A stretch of DNA of 64,000 nucleotides from Fulvia fulva (taxonomy: Eukaryota > Ascomycota > Dothideomycetes > Mycosphaerellales > Mycosphaerellaceae), in NCBI RefSeq assembly GCF_020509005.1, contig NC_063013.1, forward strand, positions 1,364,001-1,428,000, written 5' to 3'. The notes under the pieces are model-generated. The model had not been told where the DNA came from. It ran no database searches and saw nothing but the letters and a program-made list of their open reading frames with translations. Below are positions 10,440 to 21,188 of the stretch, in pieces. The stretch's first letter is position 1, and the number at the start of each line of letters is the position of its first letter. The position numbers and the translations under genes were made by a program.

Positions 10440-11558
10440 ATGGATCCGTCATTTGAACCACCACCAACTCGCCCCCCGCGTGAGCGTGGTGGGCGGCCGC
10501 CTCTCCGCGACAGAAACCCCAATGCGAACAACCGTCGCGAGACGACTGCGGTACCCTCCGCATTGGGCAAGCGTGGCAGAGAAGAGGATTTGGAGAATGA
10601 GCTCCCTCCTCAACGTCGTCGCCGTCAGCGCGACGCACAATCTACCACAGGCACCCCTCAAGGCTCTCAGGATGTTGCGCTGCCAGCAGACCCTCGTCCG
10701 CGGGCACAGCCTGGGCTGTTGACTCCATCAGCTAGCACCGTCAGCCGAAAGAGCGGTACGTACCATCTCGCGTCTGCTCATGTGGTGGTCAGAGTAGTTG
10801 AACCTGAAATTGTCAGGTCGAGCCAAGCGGCCACACAACCCCAACAAGTTCTTTGCGGGTCAGATCATAACTGCGCCATTCCACTAAACTGCGATGAATC
10901 CTCGTGCAGACCCTTCCACCGATCCGAAGTTCGTCCAAGGCAAGGATGCCATCATCGCATCCGAGCGTCACATGTTCATCGTCCTGAAAGTGTTTCGTGG
11001 GGGCAAGCGGCTCAAGGTGGCTGTGATAGAGTCACACCAAGATACTGGCCTGGCCCGCAAGTCAGGCAACATCAAGGCCCTCTGCTTTTGCCTGCAGGAT
11101 GAAGACACCGCAGGCTTCGTCAACCTCACGCCGAACAGGCCTGTTCTCGTACACATGTACAACCGCAACCGTCCAATTGGGAACAATGCTTCGATCAACG
11201 TTACAAACACCACCACCATCGCTCTTGACGAAGACATTTACCTCAAGATCGGTTATTGCGAGGCAGCTGGCGTTCACGCCATTGAGAAGTTGTGCTCAGA
11301 AGTCGAGGCGCAAGCGGCCACCGACTCCTACGAAGAGGATCTTGGCGGTGAAGCACATAACCCATATGCTATTATCAAGAGCCTACAGCAGCAGGTTCAG
11401 GTAAGTGTATCCACATATATTCCATTGACTTAAAAGTAGGGTGGACTAACGTGTGCTAGAACTTGGAAGGGATGAATCGGAACTTGGAAGAGATGAGCGA
11501 TGTGTTCAAAAGTCAGAGAGATGGGCTGATGGAGAAGATCAACGGCTCCAACATCTAG
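10440..11558 (+). pseudogene. Family-B protein B1 with an in-frame stop
   Basis: Three exons: 10440-10755, 10817-11400 and 11460-11558. The introns are GTACGT...TGTCAG in phase 1 and GTAAGT...GCTAG in phase 0 (branch GGACTAAC). Exon 1 is Pro/Arg-rich and disordered, with KRGREEDLENELPPQRRRR, a likely nuclear signal. Exon 2 holds the family domain: NKFFAGQIITAPFH, KFVQGKDAIIASERH, VAVIESHQDTG, NRPIGNNASINVTN. Exon 3 ends in a short coiled coil (NLEGMNRNLEEMSDVFKSQR). A TAA at 10885-10887 interrupts exon 2 just before the KFVQGKD block. Removing it as an intron would need a weak donor and would delete the conserved FFAGQIITAPF segment, so a nonsense lesion is favoured. The domain layout vaguely resembles the fungal DUF6590 fold; that link is unproven. 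Confidence 0.55.
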
Positions 11559-11959
11559 CCGGTCCCGTGCTAGCATGAATGCATGGGAGGATATGTCAAG
11601 GAGGTTGCGTAAGATAGTGTCAAGAGCTTGGACTGACTTACTCGTAGGAAGACTGTTAGGTCGGGATCGAGAAGAGCGTCGTGTGATATGGGGACGCTTT
11701 TGCTCGAGACGTGCAACCCGAATACCCTTTTGTTTCAGCTCGAGCTGACGGCGCCACGCGATATTGGAGAACATGAACAGCGGATTGCGTTGACTTTGAG
11801 CCACCCATGAGGCCGGCTCAGCTGGATATGTACATGTAGAAAGCGCCGTGTAGGAACCACCGCTATACCAGGCAGGTCATTTGCCGACAGCCATGAATAC
11901 GCTATCAAAATAACCACCACATCGATGTCTTCTTCTTCACTACGCAGCCGGTAATCCAC

Positions 11960-13448
11960 GATCATCACGTCCCCCTAAGGAGCATTGGTAGCATCCTTCA
12001 CTCTGTCCATGGCCGCTCGATAGCTCTGGATCCGCCGCCGCCTCGATCCTCCAGCGACTACGCTGGCGCTGTCTGAGGATCCTAATTCCATCCCTGCGTC
12101 CCAGTCGTCAACTTCAGGCCATGCTTCTGGCCCCAGTGATATCGCGCTCGTACCGAACTTTCCTGGCAAAGCGTTCAGCCATGCATGGATCCTCCCCTGG
12201 TTGACACGGTCCTTCGGCGGTCGCTGATAGATTACAAGGCCGTCTTCCTGATCATCGAGGAATCCCGACGTTCTGTCATCGCCCTCGGTCCGGACACCAA
12301 GGCGGATCGCATTCTGCTTGGCCACAGCGAATCGTTCCTCTGCTTCGATCAACTCTCTCGTCAATTGTTGTCCACGTTGGTAGTGGCGCATATCAAACTC
12401 GAGGATCTTGTCGTCAAGCGTTTGACCCCGCCTTAGGCGCGTATGAAACTGCGCGGCTTCCTGGTTGTGGACCGCCAGACGGTTGTCAAATCTGTCCTGG
12501 GCGGTCTGCAGCTCTCGCGTACGCTGGCAGTAGTCCTGCTCAGCACGCTCCTCCATTGTTGTCTCTTCTAACAACATTATGGTTCACTGATGAATTGTCT
12601 TCCGTGGCCTCAGAGCCGTTGCTGGACTCCATGGTGCTCTGGAAATCGTACTTGCTCTGGTATTCAGCATCCGATGCTGTGGGCCAAGCCTTTAGCTTGA
12701 CCTGCTCTTCGAGATCTGGCACTAGCTCTGCGGCTCTCGATATGGGTTATAGATGGCGGGCAGTCCGGAGAAGCTCTCAAGATGCCATCACATTATTCTC
12801 ACGAAGTTGTTGCATGTAATCCTGCTGCTCATCATCCGCTTCGTGGAGCATGCGCAACAATTCTTGGTCTTGGACCCTCGCACGCTTCCGACGTTTCTCA
12901 TGTCGCGCGTCGCCCGGCGAGGAATCAATAAGATCGACGAGCCGTCGACGTTTTGCGTTCCCATAAGCTCCAAACGACGTCCGGACTGTTTGTCGTGCTC
13001 TGAGCTTGTCCCTTGTCATACCAAATTCACGGGCCTTGTCGATAGTCGTCTTCAGAGCCTCTTTCAACTCAGCACTTAGCAGCAGGGCCTGTTGTTGCTG
13101 TCCCTCGTGGTTGATATCAACTATCTTCGGCGCGATATGTTCACTGCCACCGTCTTTAGATTGCTCTCGAGCTGAGTCTTTGGCAGCTATCGCTGGATGT
13201 GTCGTCGGTCCATTTCTCACAACCGGTCCGGGCTCCTTTACCGTTGCAGGGCCGCTCTTCTCTGCTTTGAAAACGTTTCGTTCACCCAATGTACCTTGAC
13301 TTGTCAAAGTCTGCTCAAAAGTTTTGACCTTTTGAGACTCGAGCCCTGCCTGGGTCCCTCCCGAAGCGATGTCCACTTACTGAAGGCCAAGCAGACTCCA
13401 GAACCCATAGTTCAGCTTGTGGATGAAGCCTTTGACTGCGCCCGACAT
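11960..13448 (-). pseudogene. Family-A copy A2, decayed
   Basis: Homologous to A1 and A3 but broken. The start MSGAVKGFIHKLNYGFWSLL (ATG 13448-13446) is followed by a TAA at 13380-13378. The long middle frame (13376-12777) holds the block KIVDINHEGQQQQALLLSAE, the basic HEKRRKRARVQ and part of the coiled coil. It then shifts into another frame (12722-12540) and again into the C-terminal frame (12577-11975: HYQRGQQLTRELIEAEERFA, SSDSASVVAGG). The final HWG...DRG...W motif is recognisable only past a stop, around 11990-11960. So there are at least two frameshifts and two stops. It pairs divergently with B2. A 350-bp repeat begins 3 bp upstream of its start codon. Confidence 0.7.
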
Positions 13449-13450
13449 AA

Positions 13451-13800
13451 TTAAGCGTAGCGACCGAGCGCTAGCCACACCGGAGTACGAGCTTGCGAGT
13501 ACGTAGGTGAGGCGTCAGCGAGGGAGTGAAGCTCTATACCAGCCCTCAACTAGCCTTGGCGCCCGCTCTGATTGGTCAACTTTCAAGTTTTAGGGTCACG
13601 TGACCTACCGCACTGTGCCTGTTGGCGAACTCGCAAACATATACTCGTCGCTAACGCCTATGTCGTCGTATAATAAGCACTGTACGTCGGGTAGCGGTAG
13701 CGTGGATCGCACGCTACTTTGCAGTCTAGAAGGGTTGGTAGAGAGCTCCACTCCGCTACGCTTACCTTTGGAGGTTCACAACCGCCAAAAGCACATTTTT
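13451..13800 (+). repeat. 350-bp dispersed repeat, copy 1
   Basis: Nearly identical, in the same orientation, to 53751-54100: by eye two mismatches in 350 bases, with matching ends (starts TTAAGCGTAGCGACC, ends GCACATTTTT). Internal features are CGCTACGCTTA (13754-13764), which inverts the TAAGCGTAGCG start, and a perfect 12-bp palindrome GGTCACGTGACC (13594-13605) around a CACGTG E-box. It carries no convincing gene. The short inverted pair suggests a MITE-like element, but about 36 bp beyond the inner inverted copy are also conserved and no clear target duplication is visible. It lies between the A2 start codon and B2. Confidence 0.9.
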
Positions 13801-14654
13801 GGTGTCAAGAAGTCAGGTACGATATACTGATGTAAGATGTGTAGGGCAAAGGACATGTTGTCGAGATGATGGTATTTATTATTGAAGGCTTTGGCTTTGT
13901 GGGATGCATCGGAAGCGCAAGACCTTTGTTCATTGTTTGGGGCATGACCTGGACATGTGTCTCGCACGGACCATGAATTTTGAGCTTTGACCTCATGTGC
14001 GTGTGGTAAACTTCAAGATGAGCGCTTTTCGAGGTCAAGGCGTTTTGCCTCGTCAGAAAACACGACTTGCGACTACACTCTCGGATTTACTTGCGCCACT
14101 ACATCAGCATCGACGACCACAGTCGTGCATCCTCTAAAGTAGATATGGGCGAACACCTTGGCAGCTGGGACGACGATGAAGTGGGCGACGAGGTCGTGGC
14201 TCGGCCGCCTAACAGTTTTGACGAGAGTTTTCAACCAAGTCGTGGATCTCTCAATGCTCGGTCTACTACCAACAAGCGCAAAGGCCGAGAAAGCGAAGGG
14301 TGAGAGCGCGCGTCTACAAAGTGCAAACTGGTAAACCTCCTCTGACATGGCGCAGTGAGCATGACGAGAAACCCGAGAAGGAGCGTTGCGTACGTCGCGA
14401 TGGCACCGAAGATACCGCAAAAGACAAGGAGCATACGGACACCACTGTTGGTCGAGACGTTGACTACGAAGCTGGCACAGATGTCAGTGGAACGGTCTTG
14501 TCGAATCCTGGTACTCTTCTCACGCCTTTTCGAGGCCCACAGCATCGCATAGAGTCCACTCTCTCCATTGGTACTCCGTCCGAGCTCACGCAGGTGCATC
14601 CCGAAAGAGTGGACAAAGGCAGGGTGTCAACAGTCGTGCCTCAGCCCGGTGGAT

Positions 14655-14662
14655 ATCCAAGA
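14655..14662 (+). repeat. hAT target-site duplication, left copy
   Basis: ATCCAAGA, identical to 17613-17620. Eight bases is the usual target duplication of hAT transposons. Confidence 0.92.
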
Positions 14663-17612
14663 CAGTGAGCGTACTGGTATGGTTACCGGTAAATTTTGAG
14701 CCTCACCAACCAATAACCAACTGAATATTGGGCTCACCATTAGCATACCAGTGGTTACCTCCTTCCTAAATAGGAAGGTGGATGTAGTTTACAAGGTGTT
14801 GTTACTATTGCTCGGTCCTGCCTGTACCTCTTCATTCACCTCATTCTCTGACACCTCCTGCTGTTGCTAAATCGTCCGCTTGTTGAAGTTGGTGTTATAG
14901 TCCGTAACTATCGTCTCCTCACTGTCCACATCTTTGCCTTTACCTAGAGGTCCGTACTAGTTACGGAGGCAACTACAGGCCTCTATAACGAGGTCTCCGA
15001 GCTGTGATCTTCGATAGTGTATCATATCACGGCCAGCACTAAAGCTGCGCTCTAGAGCATCGCTCATAAGCGGTAGTGCTAGTGTATCGAAGGCAAATCG
15101 TGCTAGCTTAGGCTCTATATCTCGGCGTGCGTACTAGTATCCAAGCACGTCGTATAGGGCTATCTTTTAGTCCTTAATCTCCTTTAGTGACTTGCCGGTG
15201 TGTGGATCAGGCTCATAAGCTTATAACAGGTAGCGCTCGAATGAGTCAACCCTTAGTGTTAGTATAAATAAGTCCGTAATCTTACGGCGCTTGAACTTCG
15301 ACAGATTAGCTCGAAGATCGTCCTCGCTATCGGCCTTAACAACAGGCTATGTTTGAGTCTCTATAGCTTGCGATTACGATTGTGACTACTTCTTCTTCCC
15401 CTTCCGCTTCTTTAGAGGTGTTGCGGTATCCGTAGAGGTGTTAATCTAGCTAGCGGGTTTGTAGAACGTCTCCTAGATGTCTATCGCCTATACTTTCGTG
15501 CTCTTAATATAAGGCTGCTGATCTTTCGTACCGGCGCTCTAGAGGTCTTCAAACTACGCGTGTTTCAATATAGGGTTTAGTATCACTACGGCGTAGTAGA
15601 TAGGTATATCGTCTACGGCTTAGAAGTACTTCTCGACCTTCCGCTACGAGGCTTCGTAGCATTTCGAGAGATAATCGAAGGAATCGTCTTTCTCGGTTTC
15701 CTGCTTATACTCGATGTTGTAGGCGTCAAGGGTATTAAGTATAAAGCAGAGAGTCGGATACTAGTCGAAGAGGTGTTTCTACTCGCCCTAGGTGTCTATA
15801 GTCGTAATCTCGAAGACCTATAGCGTGTTATATAGCCTATCGAGTTGATACTAGTCACTAGTCGAGGGCGCATTGTTTTTGATGGTAGGATCGTCCCTGT
15901 TTTGGAAGCAGAAGGTGTTAATGCGTTCCTTAATAGTGATAGCACGTCCGATCATATAATAGAAGCTGTTCTAGCGCGTAGAGTTGTCTTGAATAAGCTA
16001 TAGGATAATAAGTTAGCAAAAGAGGTGAATAGGTAGGAGGATGACGATAACGGCTTTTGTTCGGCATGTTGACGGGAAGCTCCCGAGCTAATGGATAGGC
16101 TTATATAAGCACTAGCGCCGTAGGCATCCCTTACTCACCTTAAGGTTATCAAATTCCTCTAACCCTTCACCTCCTACTACCTCTCTAAACTCGTCTAACC
16201 TCTATATTGAAGCCCTTATCCACTTTATTACATTGTGCAGCTTACTAATAGTACTACGAGCATGCTAGAACGCCTCTACCGCCGCGAACACGCCCTCCTC
16301 CGTCTTTAGTTCTAGCTCCTTTAGGTCCCGATTAGATAACTCTCCTAGTAGTAGCGACTTCGCGTAGAGGTTAGTAATATGGCCGAAACATCGTAGGCGG
16401 CGGCCCTTACGGTGATAGACCTTTATCTACGGGTACATCCTCCTAATTAGCGCATTAACCGCGGTATCGTTATTGCTAGCATTATCGGTTACGAAATACC
16501 CGATTCGGTATAAGATCGAGTACTCGGCGAACACCTCCTAAAGCGCGTCTATAATATTCGCGCTAGTATAGTCACTACGTAGTCGCCTAAACGCTAAGAG
16601 CTTAGTACAACGCTTGCCTCGAGCAGAGATATAATAGGCATAAACCGAGACGATAGCGCGATGATTAGGAGAGGTCTAGACGCCGAATGAGATATAAATA
16701 TCGCTTAGTGCCTTCAGCATCTCCTAGATCAACTTCGCCTTCCAGTTCTCGTACTTATAGAGCACCCACTTTCAAATAGTCGCGCCGGCGCGTAGTAGAT
16801 GCTGTCTAATGTTCTGCGATAGGCAACAAACGAGCTCTCGAAAGTAGGCGTTCTCGACTATACGGAAGGCGATATAGTAGTATATAATCTATCGGATAAG
16901 TAGTCGCTTAAATTCGTCAAACTTGGGGACTAACGCCCACATTAAAGTCGTCTGCGCCGGATCAACGACAGGCTCTTCAACAACGGCAATTGCCTGACCC
17001 TGCTTGTTTAATCTATAGACAGTGAGGTGAGAAAGTGGCCGTTGATTGCCGTTAACGATAGGCAGTTCTTGAGGCTTACCCTCTAGCTCACAGGTCCAGC
17101 AGTAATACACCTCCTTGCTATCATCGTGCCGCATCAACGACTCGCCATGTTGCCATACCGGAGAGGTCCGTTCACGCGTCCCTTTCGACTGTATCGCCTT
17201 CTTGCGCGTGTACTCCTTGCTATAGAGCTTGAAGCATTCCTTGTGCTTATCCGGATGGAAGTCTGGGTTCTTCAAAGAGAGGGTTATAATATCAGATGCT
17301 AGGGCTCGATTGCCGGTAAATGATGGCCATACGAAGGGCATTGTAGCGACAGTAAGGTGAAAGAAAGAGAGGTGAATACACACGCAAAACGCGTAGGTAC
17401 GCGACTCCAAGATCATGCTAATTTAGCGTGTACCAACTGCGGATCAGCATCCTACTGGAGCGGCTTAGATACGGGCTCTAGGCTATATATGGATCTGGTT
17501 ACCAAGGGCAGTGAGGTACCTCACCACTGGATAACCAACAGGTCACCACAACCAACCAATAACCACCGGTTAGCACCACTAACCATTAGCAACCATACCA
17601 ATAAGCTCACTG
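14663..17612 (-). mobile_element. hAT-family DNA transposon, 2950 bp, partly RIP-mutated
   Basis: The ends are inverted repeats of about 24 bp starting CAGTGAGC, 21 of 24 positions matching by eye (inner part TGGTATGGTT at both ends). A perfect 8-bp target duplication, ATCCAAGA, flanks the element. ACCAACCAATAACCA is repeated near both ends (14705-14719 and 17551-17565). The single gene, on the minus strand, is a hAT transposase. It lies in a former exon of B2. About 14.8-16.9 kb is rich in TA and in stop codons that fall where Trp is expected, which is typical of CpA-to-TpA mutation. The rightmost 700 bp looks unmutated. Confidence 0.93.
14870..17341 (-). pseudogene. hAT transposase remnant
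   Basis: Starts MPFVWPSFTGNRALASDI (ATG 17341-17339) and is open to 16889, about 150 codons with a Cys-containing N-terminal region (CWTCE). Beyond that, one frame still reads as a transposase interrupted by TAG codons. Recognisable parts are GYFVTDNASNNDTAVNAL and RRLRCFGHITNLYAKSLLLG (catalytic core) and ARFAFDTLALPLMSDALERS, SAGRDMIHYRRSQL (C-terminal hAT dimerisation domain). Many TAGs occupy positions where hAT proteins have Trp, for example before TSPNHRA and before YGP. Not functional as it stands. Confidence 0.88.
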
Positions 17613-17620
17613 ATCCAAGA
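17613..17620 (+). repeat. hAT target-site duplication, right copy
   Basis: ATCCAAGA, matching 14655-14662. Reading from 14662 straight to 17621 keeps the B2 frame open. Confidence 0.92.
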
Positions 17621-18822
17621 GAACATGCCATTAATGCTCAAAGAGGACTGACAAACAGACTGTTTAAGCTTGGGGACTTCAAGCTAGGCGACATTCTCAG
17701 CATTCCGTACGCCCACACAGCGCTTGACAGCAATGCCTCTGCGAACAACGGTCGTAAATTCGTACAGGGAAAGGACGCCTTGGTCATGTCGGAGCGCCAT
17801 CTTGCAATGGCTGTACATCCGTACGAGACACGTCGCGTCAAGGTGTTCATCTTGGAAACTCATCAGGGTCAAGGACCATGCGGGAAGTCAGAAGAGATCA
17901 AGCAACACACGTACATGCTGCGGGACACGACACCAGACCCGCGGTTCCGCAACATGGTCGCCAACGAGCCCATCGAAGTCACGATGGATGATGCGAAGAA
18001 ACCCATCGGAATCCATCCAAGCTTGGACATCACCAACTACCACATTGTAGATATGGACGAGGTCATCTCGTGGGTCAGGAAAGTCAAGCGCGCCGATGCC
18101 GAACGTCTTCTACAAGCTCACAATGATGCGCAGGCCAAAGCAGATCAGGATGAGCGGACCAGACAAGGCCTCAATGATGGAAAGCCGACCGATCTCGAAG
18201 GAGTGAAGGCAGAAGAGCGCAAGCTCCAAGTGGCTAGGCGGAGAATCAAAGAGCTTAACGACGAGAGGCGCGACTTGGTAGACGAAAACTACGACTTGAG
18301 GCGAAATACAAGACGTCTGCAGGATAGCATGTCTCGATTGGAGCGTGAGAGCGAGCGCGAAATCGACCAATTAAGAAGCCGAAATGACATATACCGCGAT
18401 GAGAACGATTGGCACGTGCTGAGCGTAACGGTCTGCCGCCTCGAGCGCAAGATGACGAGACTGGGGCTAGGCAGCGTACTGGGAGGCGTCGCTAACGCTG
18501 ATACACACGACACGAGCTGATCATCATAGCTTGACACGAAGGCACGGATATGGATGGTAAAGCGATCGTTACTCTGTTTTGGGCGTGCACGGGGGCGCTT
18601 TTTCACTTTTGGCTTCGATTTTGGACTTCACTCGGGTTTCAGACTGTCTGGAGGATGAGGGCAGCATGCTCGCGATGCTTTCCGGTGGCAACGATTGGGA
18701 AGTGACGGCGGTCACAACGCGTGGCTCAGAATTGCTCGGTCTACGCATGACGGACATGATTGCACGGCGCACGCGCGTCGGAGGATATGAAGGACACTAC
18801 ATTTACTATGAGTACTACTGTT

Positions 18823-20757
18823 CTACCGACCCGTCTCAAACAGTCGATGCGCTCTGTCCCAGCCCTCGGAGGTGAAGCCGCGCTGATTATGCTGTCCCCA
18901 GTGCCGCTTGGCCTCGATCACGTCGATGCCTGACCTCTGTTCAATACGATCAATACGCCTTCTGCGGCTGCCATCTGCGATCATACTCGTACTGTCCTTG
19001 AGCGCAACTGCCGGTCCGTCCCATTGATCGAGCTCGGGTACATCCTCTGGTTCCACCTTCGTGCCACGGGCGAAGGTGAGCGAGTCGATCCATCCCTTTG
19101 CTGAATTGTTCGAATCCATCACCTCTGGTATCTCTAGTAGCCATTGGAACATTCGAGGCCGATCGACAAGGTTACGAGGCACGGAAATGTCGCTTTCGGC
19201 CCCATCTCGCTCAGTATCGATGAAACCGGACGAGAGCTCGCTATCAGCGATATGAACGCCAAGTTGAACGGCGTGTGCTTTTGCTGCAGCAAAACCGTCC
19301 TCGGCCTCGATCAGTCTCCGCGTCAGATCCATGCCAACCTGTATGGGTCGCAACCCTCTCAACACGCTTTGAGAATCATTCTGTTCCCGGGCTATCTGCT
19401 TCCGCCTCGCAAAGTTGACTTCCGCAGCCTTAACTTCATCATACCGTGCCCAATATGCTTGTTCAGCAGCTTCCTTTTCTGTTAGCTCGAACTGCCGAGG
19501 ACTTTGACCGTCGCGGTCAAAGGCTGCCAAATGTCGGCTTGGCACAGCAAAGTCTTCGTCCAGATCGACTTTCTGGTGCGTCGAATCATCATCTTCGTCG
19601 ATGAGCTCGTGCTGTAGGAAGATGTCCTCAACCGTGATAATGGCTTCCAGGCACTGTACATTCTCAGTCCTCTCGGCCTCTTTCAAATCCTCGTGTATCT
19701 CTCGCTCCCGCACTTTACTGCGCTCGAGCTTTTTCCTGAGTGTTTTCGACTCGCGGGCAATGCGTTGCATTTCGAGTTCTTGTTCCGGGATCCCTTCGAG
19801 GGCTTGCCATCGAGCAGGTGCTATTGCAAGCTCATCTTCGGCATATCTGCGGAAGTCTGCGAGTTTCGAAAGGCGGCATTCTGCTTCTTCAGCAGCCTGT
19901 TCTGCCTGGCGCGCGGCATGAATGGCTCCGTTGGACTTTTCCACGAATCCGTTGTTAAGGAGTAACGCTGTTCTCGACGATCTTTGATCGCTGACAACGA
20001 CAAGCCGTACGGGAGCATCTCCAAAGTCTGGAGCAGTGCCACTTTGGATTGTGAAAGGACGTAACTGATCTTTTGTAGCAACCCTCTGGTCAGTAGGCAT
20101 CCGTGAATCCATGTCTCCGTCATTCTTCACCGATACAGAATCGAAGGACTGGTCGGCTCCATGCAGTTCTGGTTCTCTTTGCCGTTCTTCGCCGCGAACA
20201 ACATTCGGGTCGTCAAGATGTGGACTCGGGTCAGGATTCACCTTTCTTAACTTGAATGGTCTGGCCCCCGTCTCACCTGTGGGTTCTACCGGCCGATTGC
20301 GTTTCTTGCTCGTTGCAGCTTTCGGCGCCACAGTATCGGCAACAGAGATATCCTGTTCTGTTCTTTCAGTTCTGGCCTGGGACATTTCAGGCTCCTGGAC
20401 GCTGCGTCTCAAGCCTGACCGGGTATCATCATCCTCGGAAACATCCGACGACTGCATGGCCCGGGTGGCCTTGGGAGTCTTTTCTGAGAGTGCCGGTTTT
20501 CGTGCCTTAGAATCTTGCTTAGTGTCTTCGTGATGATATCTGTCTTGACGGACGTTTGATCCTATGTCTTGCTCTGTGGTAGTTGTGACCATAGTCTTTG
20601 ACTCTGCGTGTTTGATTTCCTTTTTGTTCTTGGTCGCAGGCTCATCTGGCTGTTCTTGCCACTGGTAATCTACTCCGGGCAATGCTGCAGCTATTTCTAC
20701 AACAGTGCCGAGTACAACACGATAGCTCTCCTCTGCAAGTCTTTTGATGAAGTCCAT
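18823..20757 (-). CDS. Family-A protein A3: coiled-coil protein of unknown function
   Basis: Intact single-exon ORF of 644 aa, the longest family-A copy. The N-terminus (MDFIKRLAEESYRVVLGTVV) again looks amphipathic. A disordered Ser/Arg/Glu-rich region (about 40-235) includes the basic patches SKKRNRPVEPTG and RPFKLRKVN. About 245-520 holds the block RLVVVSDQRSSRTALLLNNG and long charged helices (HAARQAEQAAEEAECRLSKL; SKTLRKKLERSKVREREIHE). The conserved C-terminal part contains MDLTRRLIEAEDGFAAAKA, LGVHIADSELSSGF, VPELDQWDG, STSMIADGSRRRRID and HWGQHNQRG...WDRAHR. It shares these with A1 in the same order; lengths differ mainly in the disordered part. It is divergent from B3, with 431 bp between starts. 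No enzymatic motif seen. Confidence 0.8.
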   Translation of the reverse strand: MDFIKRLAEESYRVVLGTVVEIAAALPGVDYQWQEQPDEPATKNKKEIKHAESKTMVTTTTEQDIGSNVRQDRYHHEDTKQDSKARKPALSEKTPKATRAMQSSDVSEDDDTRSGLRRSVQEPEMSQARTERTEQDISVADTVAPKAATSKKRNRPVEPTGETGARPFKLRKVNPDPSPHLDDPNVVRGEERQREPELHGADQSFDSVSVKNDGDMDSRMPTDQRVATKDQLRPFTIQSGTAPDFGDAPVRLVVVSDQRSSRTALLLNNGFVEKSNGAIHAARQAEQAAEEAECRLSKLADFRRYAEDELAIAPARWQALEGIPEQELEMQRIARESKTLRKKLERSKVREREIHEDLKEAERTENVQCLEAIITVEDIFLQHELIDEDDDSTHQKVDLDEDFAVPSRHLAAFDRDGQSPRQFELTEKEAAEQAYWARYDEVKAAEVNFARRKQIAREQNDSQSVLRGLRPIQVGMDLTRRLIEAEDGFAAAKAHAVQLGVHIADSELSSGFIDTERDGAESDISVPRNLVDRPRMFQWLLEIPEVMDSNNSAKGWIDSLTFARGTKVEPEDVPELDQWDGPAVALKDSTSMIADGSRRRRIDRIEQRSGIDVIEAKRHWGQHNQRGFTSEGWDRAHRLFETGR

Positions 20758-21188
20758 TTTGTAGGATCTTGTGAACTTTCAGGTGTTCGGACAGAGAAAG
20801 CGATGTTCGTTCTAATGAAAAGGCCGAACTGCTACACAGTTCTACCTAACAAAGAAAGAGGAAAGATCAAAGCCCAGCACCAAGCTTAGACATCCTTTAA
20901 ATGGCAGGAATGTGTGATGTGCTATCCATATGTAAGTGAATGATGTTACGACATGTGAATTTTGCCGATCGCAAGCTTACTAACAATCTTGCAGTGAACG
21001 CTCACACACAAATGCGCTGAACCTTAAGCTCGGGCCAAACTGATTATGCGAAGGCATTTCCTGCTCGTGACGGATGTGATTCTTTCCCGTCTCATCGCTC
21101 GACCACGCCACACTGCCCATTGAAGCCACGCCGCGCCCCCAAAGACCGCAGCATACCCAGAGAACCACATCGGAGAAGACGTAGCATC
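20758..21188. promoter_or_regulatory. Shared intergenic region of the A3/B3 divergent pair
   Basis: 431 bp between starts, close to the 442 bp of A1/B1. By position it is the promoter region of both genes. No specific motif identified. Confidence 0.35.

Larger units (their letters stand above)
14145..18520 (+). pseudogene. Family-B protein B2, interrupted by a hAT transposon
   Basis: Exon 1 14145-14299 (MGEHLGSWDDDEVGDEVV...) joins exon 2 at 14356 (56-bp phase-2 intron GTGAGA...GCGCAG). The frame stays open to 14662, where a hAT element begins. After the element and one copy of its 8-bp target duplication, the same frame resumes at 17621 and stays open to the stop at 18518-18520. Without the insertion the gene would encode about 453 aa: an acidic disordered N-terminus, the family-B domain (FKLGDILSIPYAHTALD, KFVQGKDALVMSERH, VKVFILETHQGQG, GIHPSLDITN) and a long C-terminal coiled coil (KAEERKLQVARRRIKELNDE onward). 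Both halves match B1 and B3. The insertion should abolish the full product unless the element is spliced out or excises. Confidence 0.75.

Noticed and set aside
13600..13830. 76-codon plus-strand frame MTYRTVPVGELANIYSS...
   Set aside because: It lies inside the 350-bp repeat and reappears in copy 2 (from 53900) continuing into unrelated sequence, so it is a by-product of the repeat.
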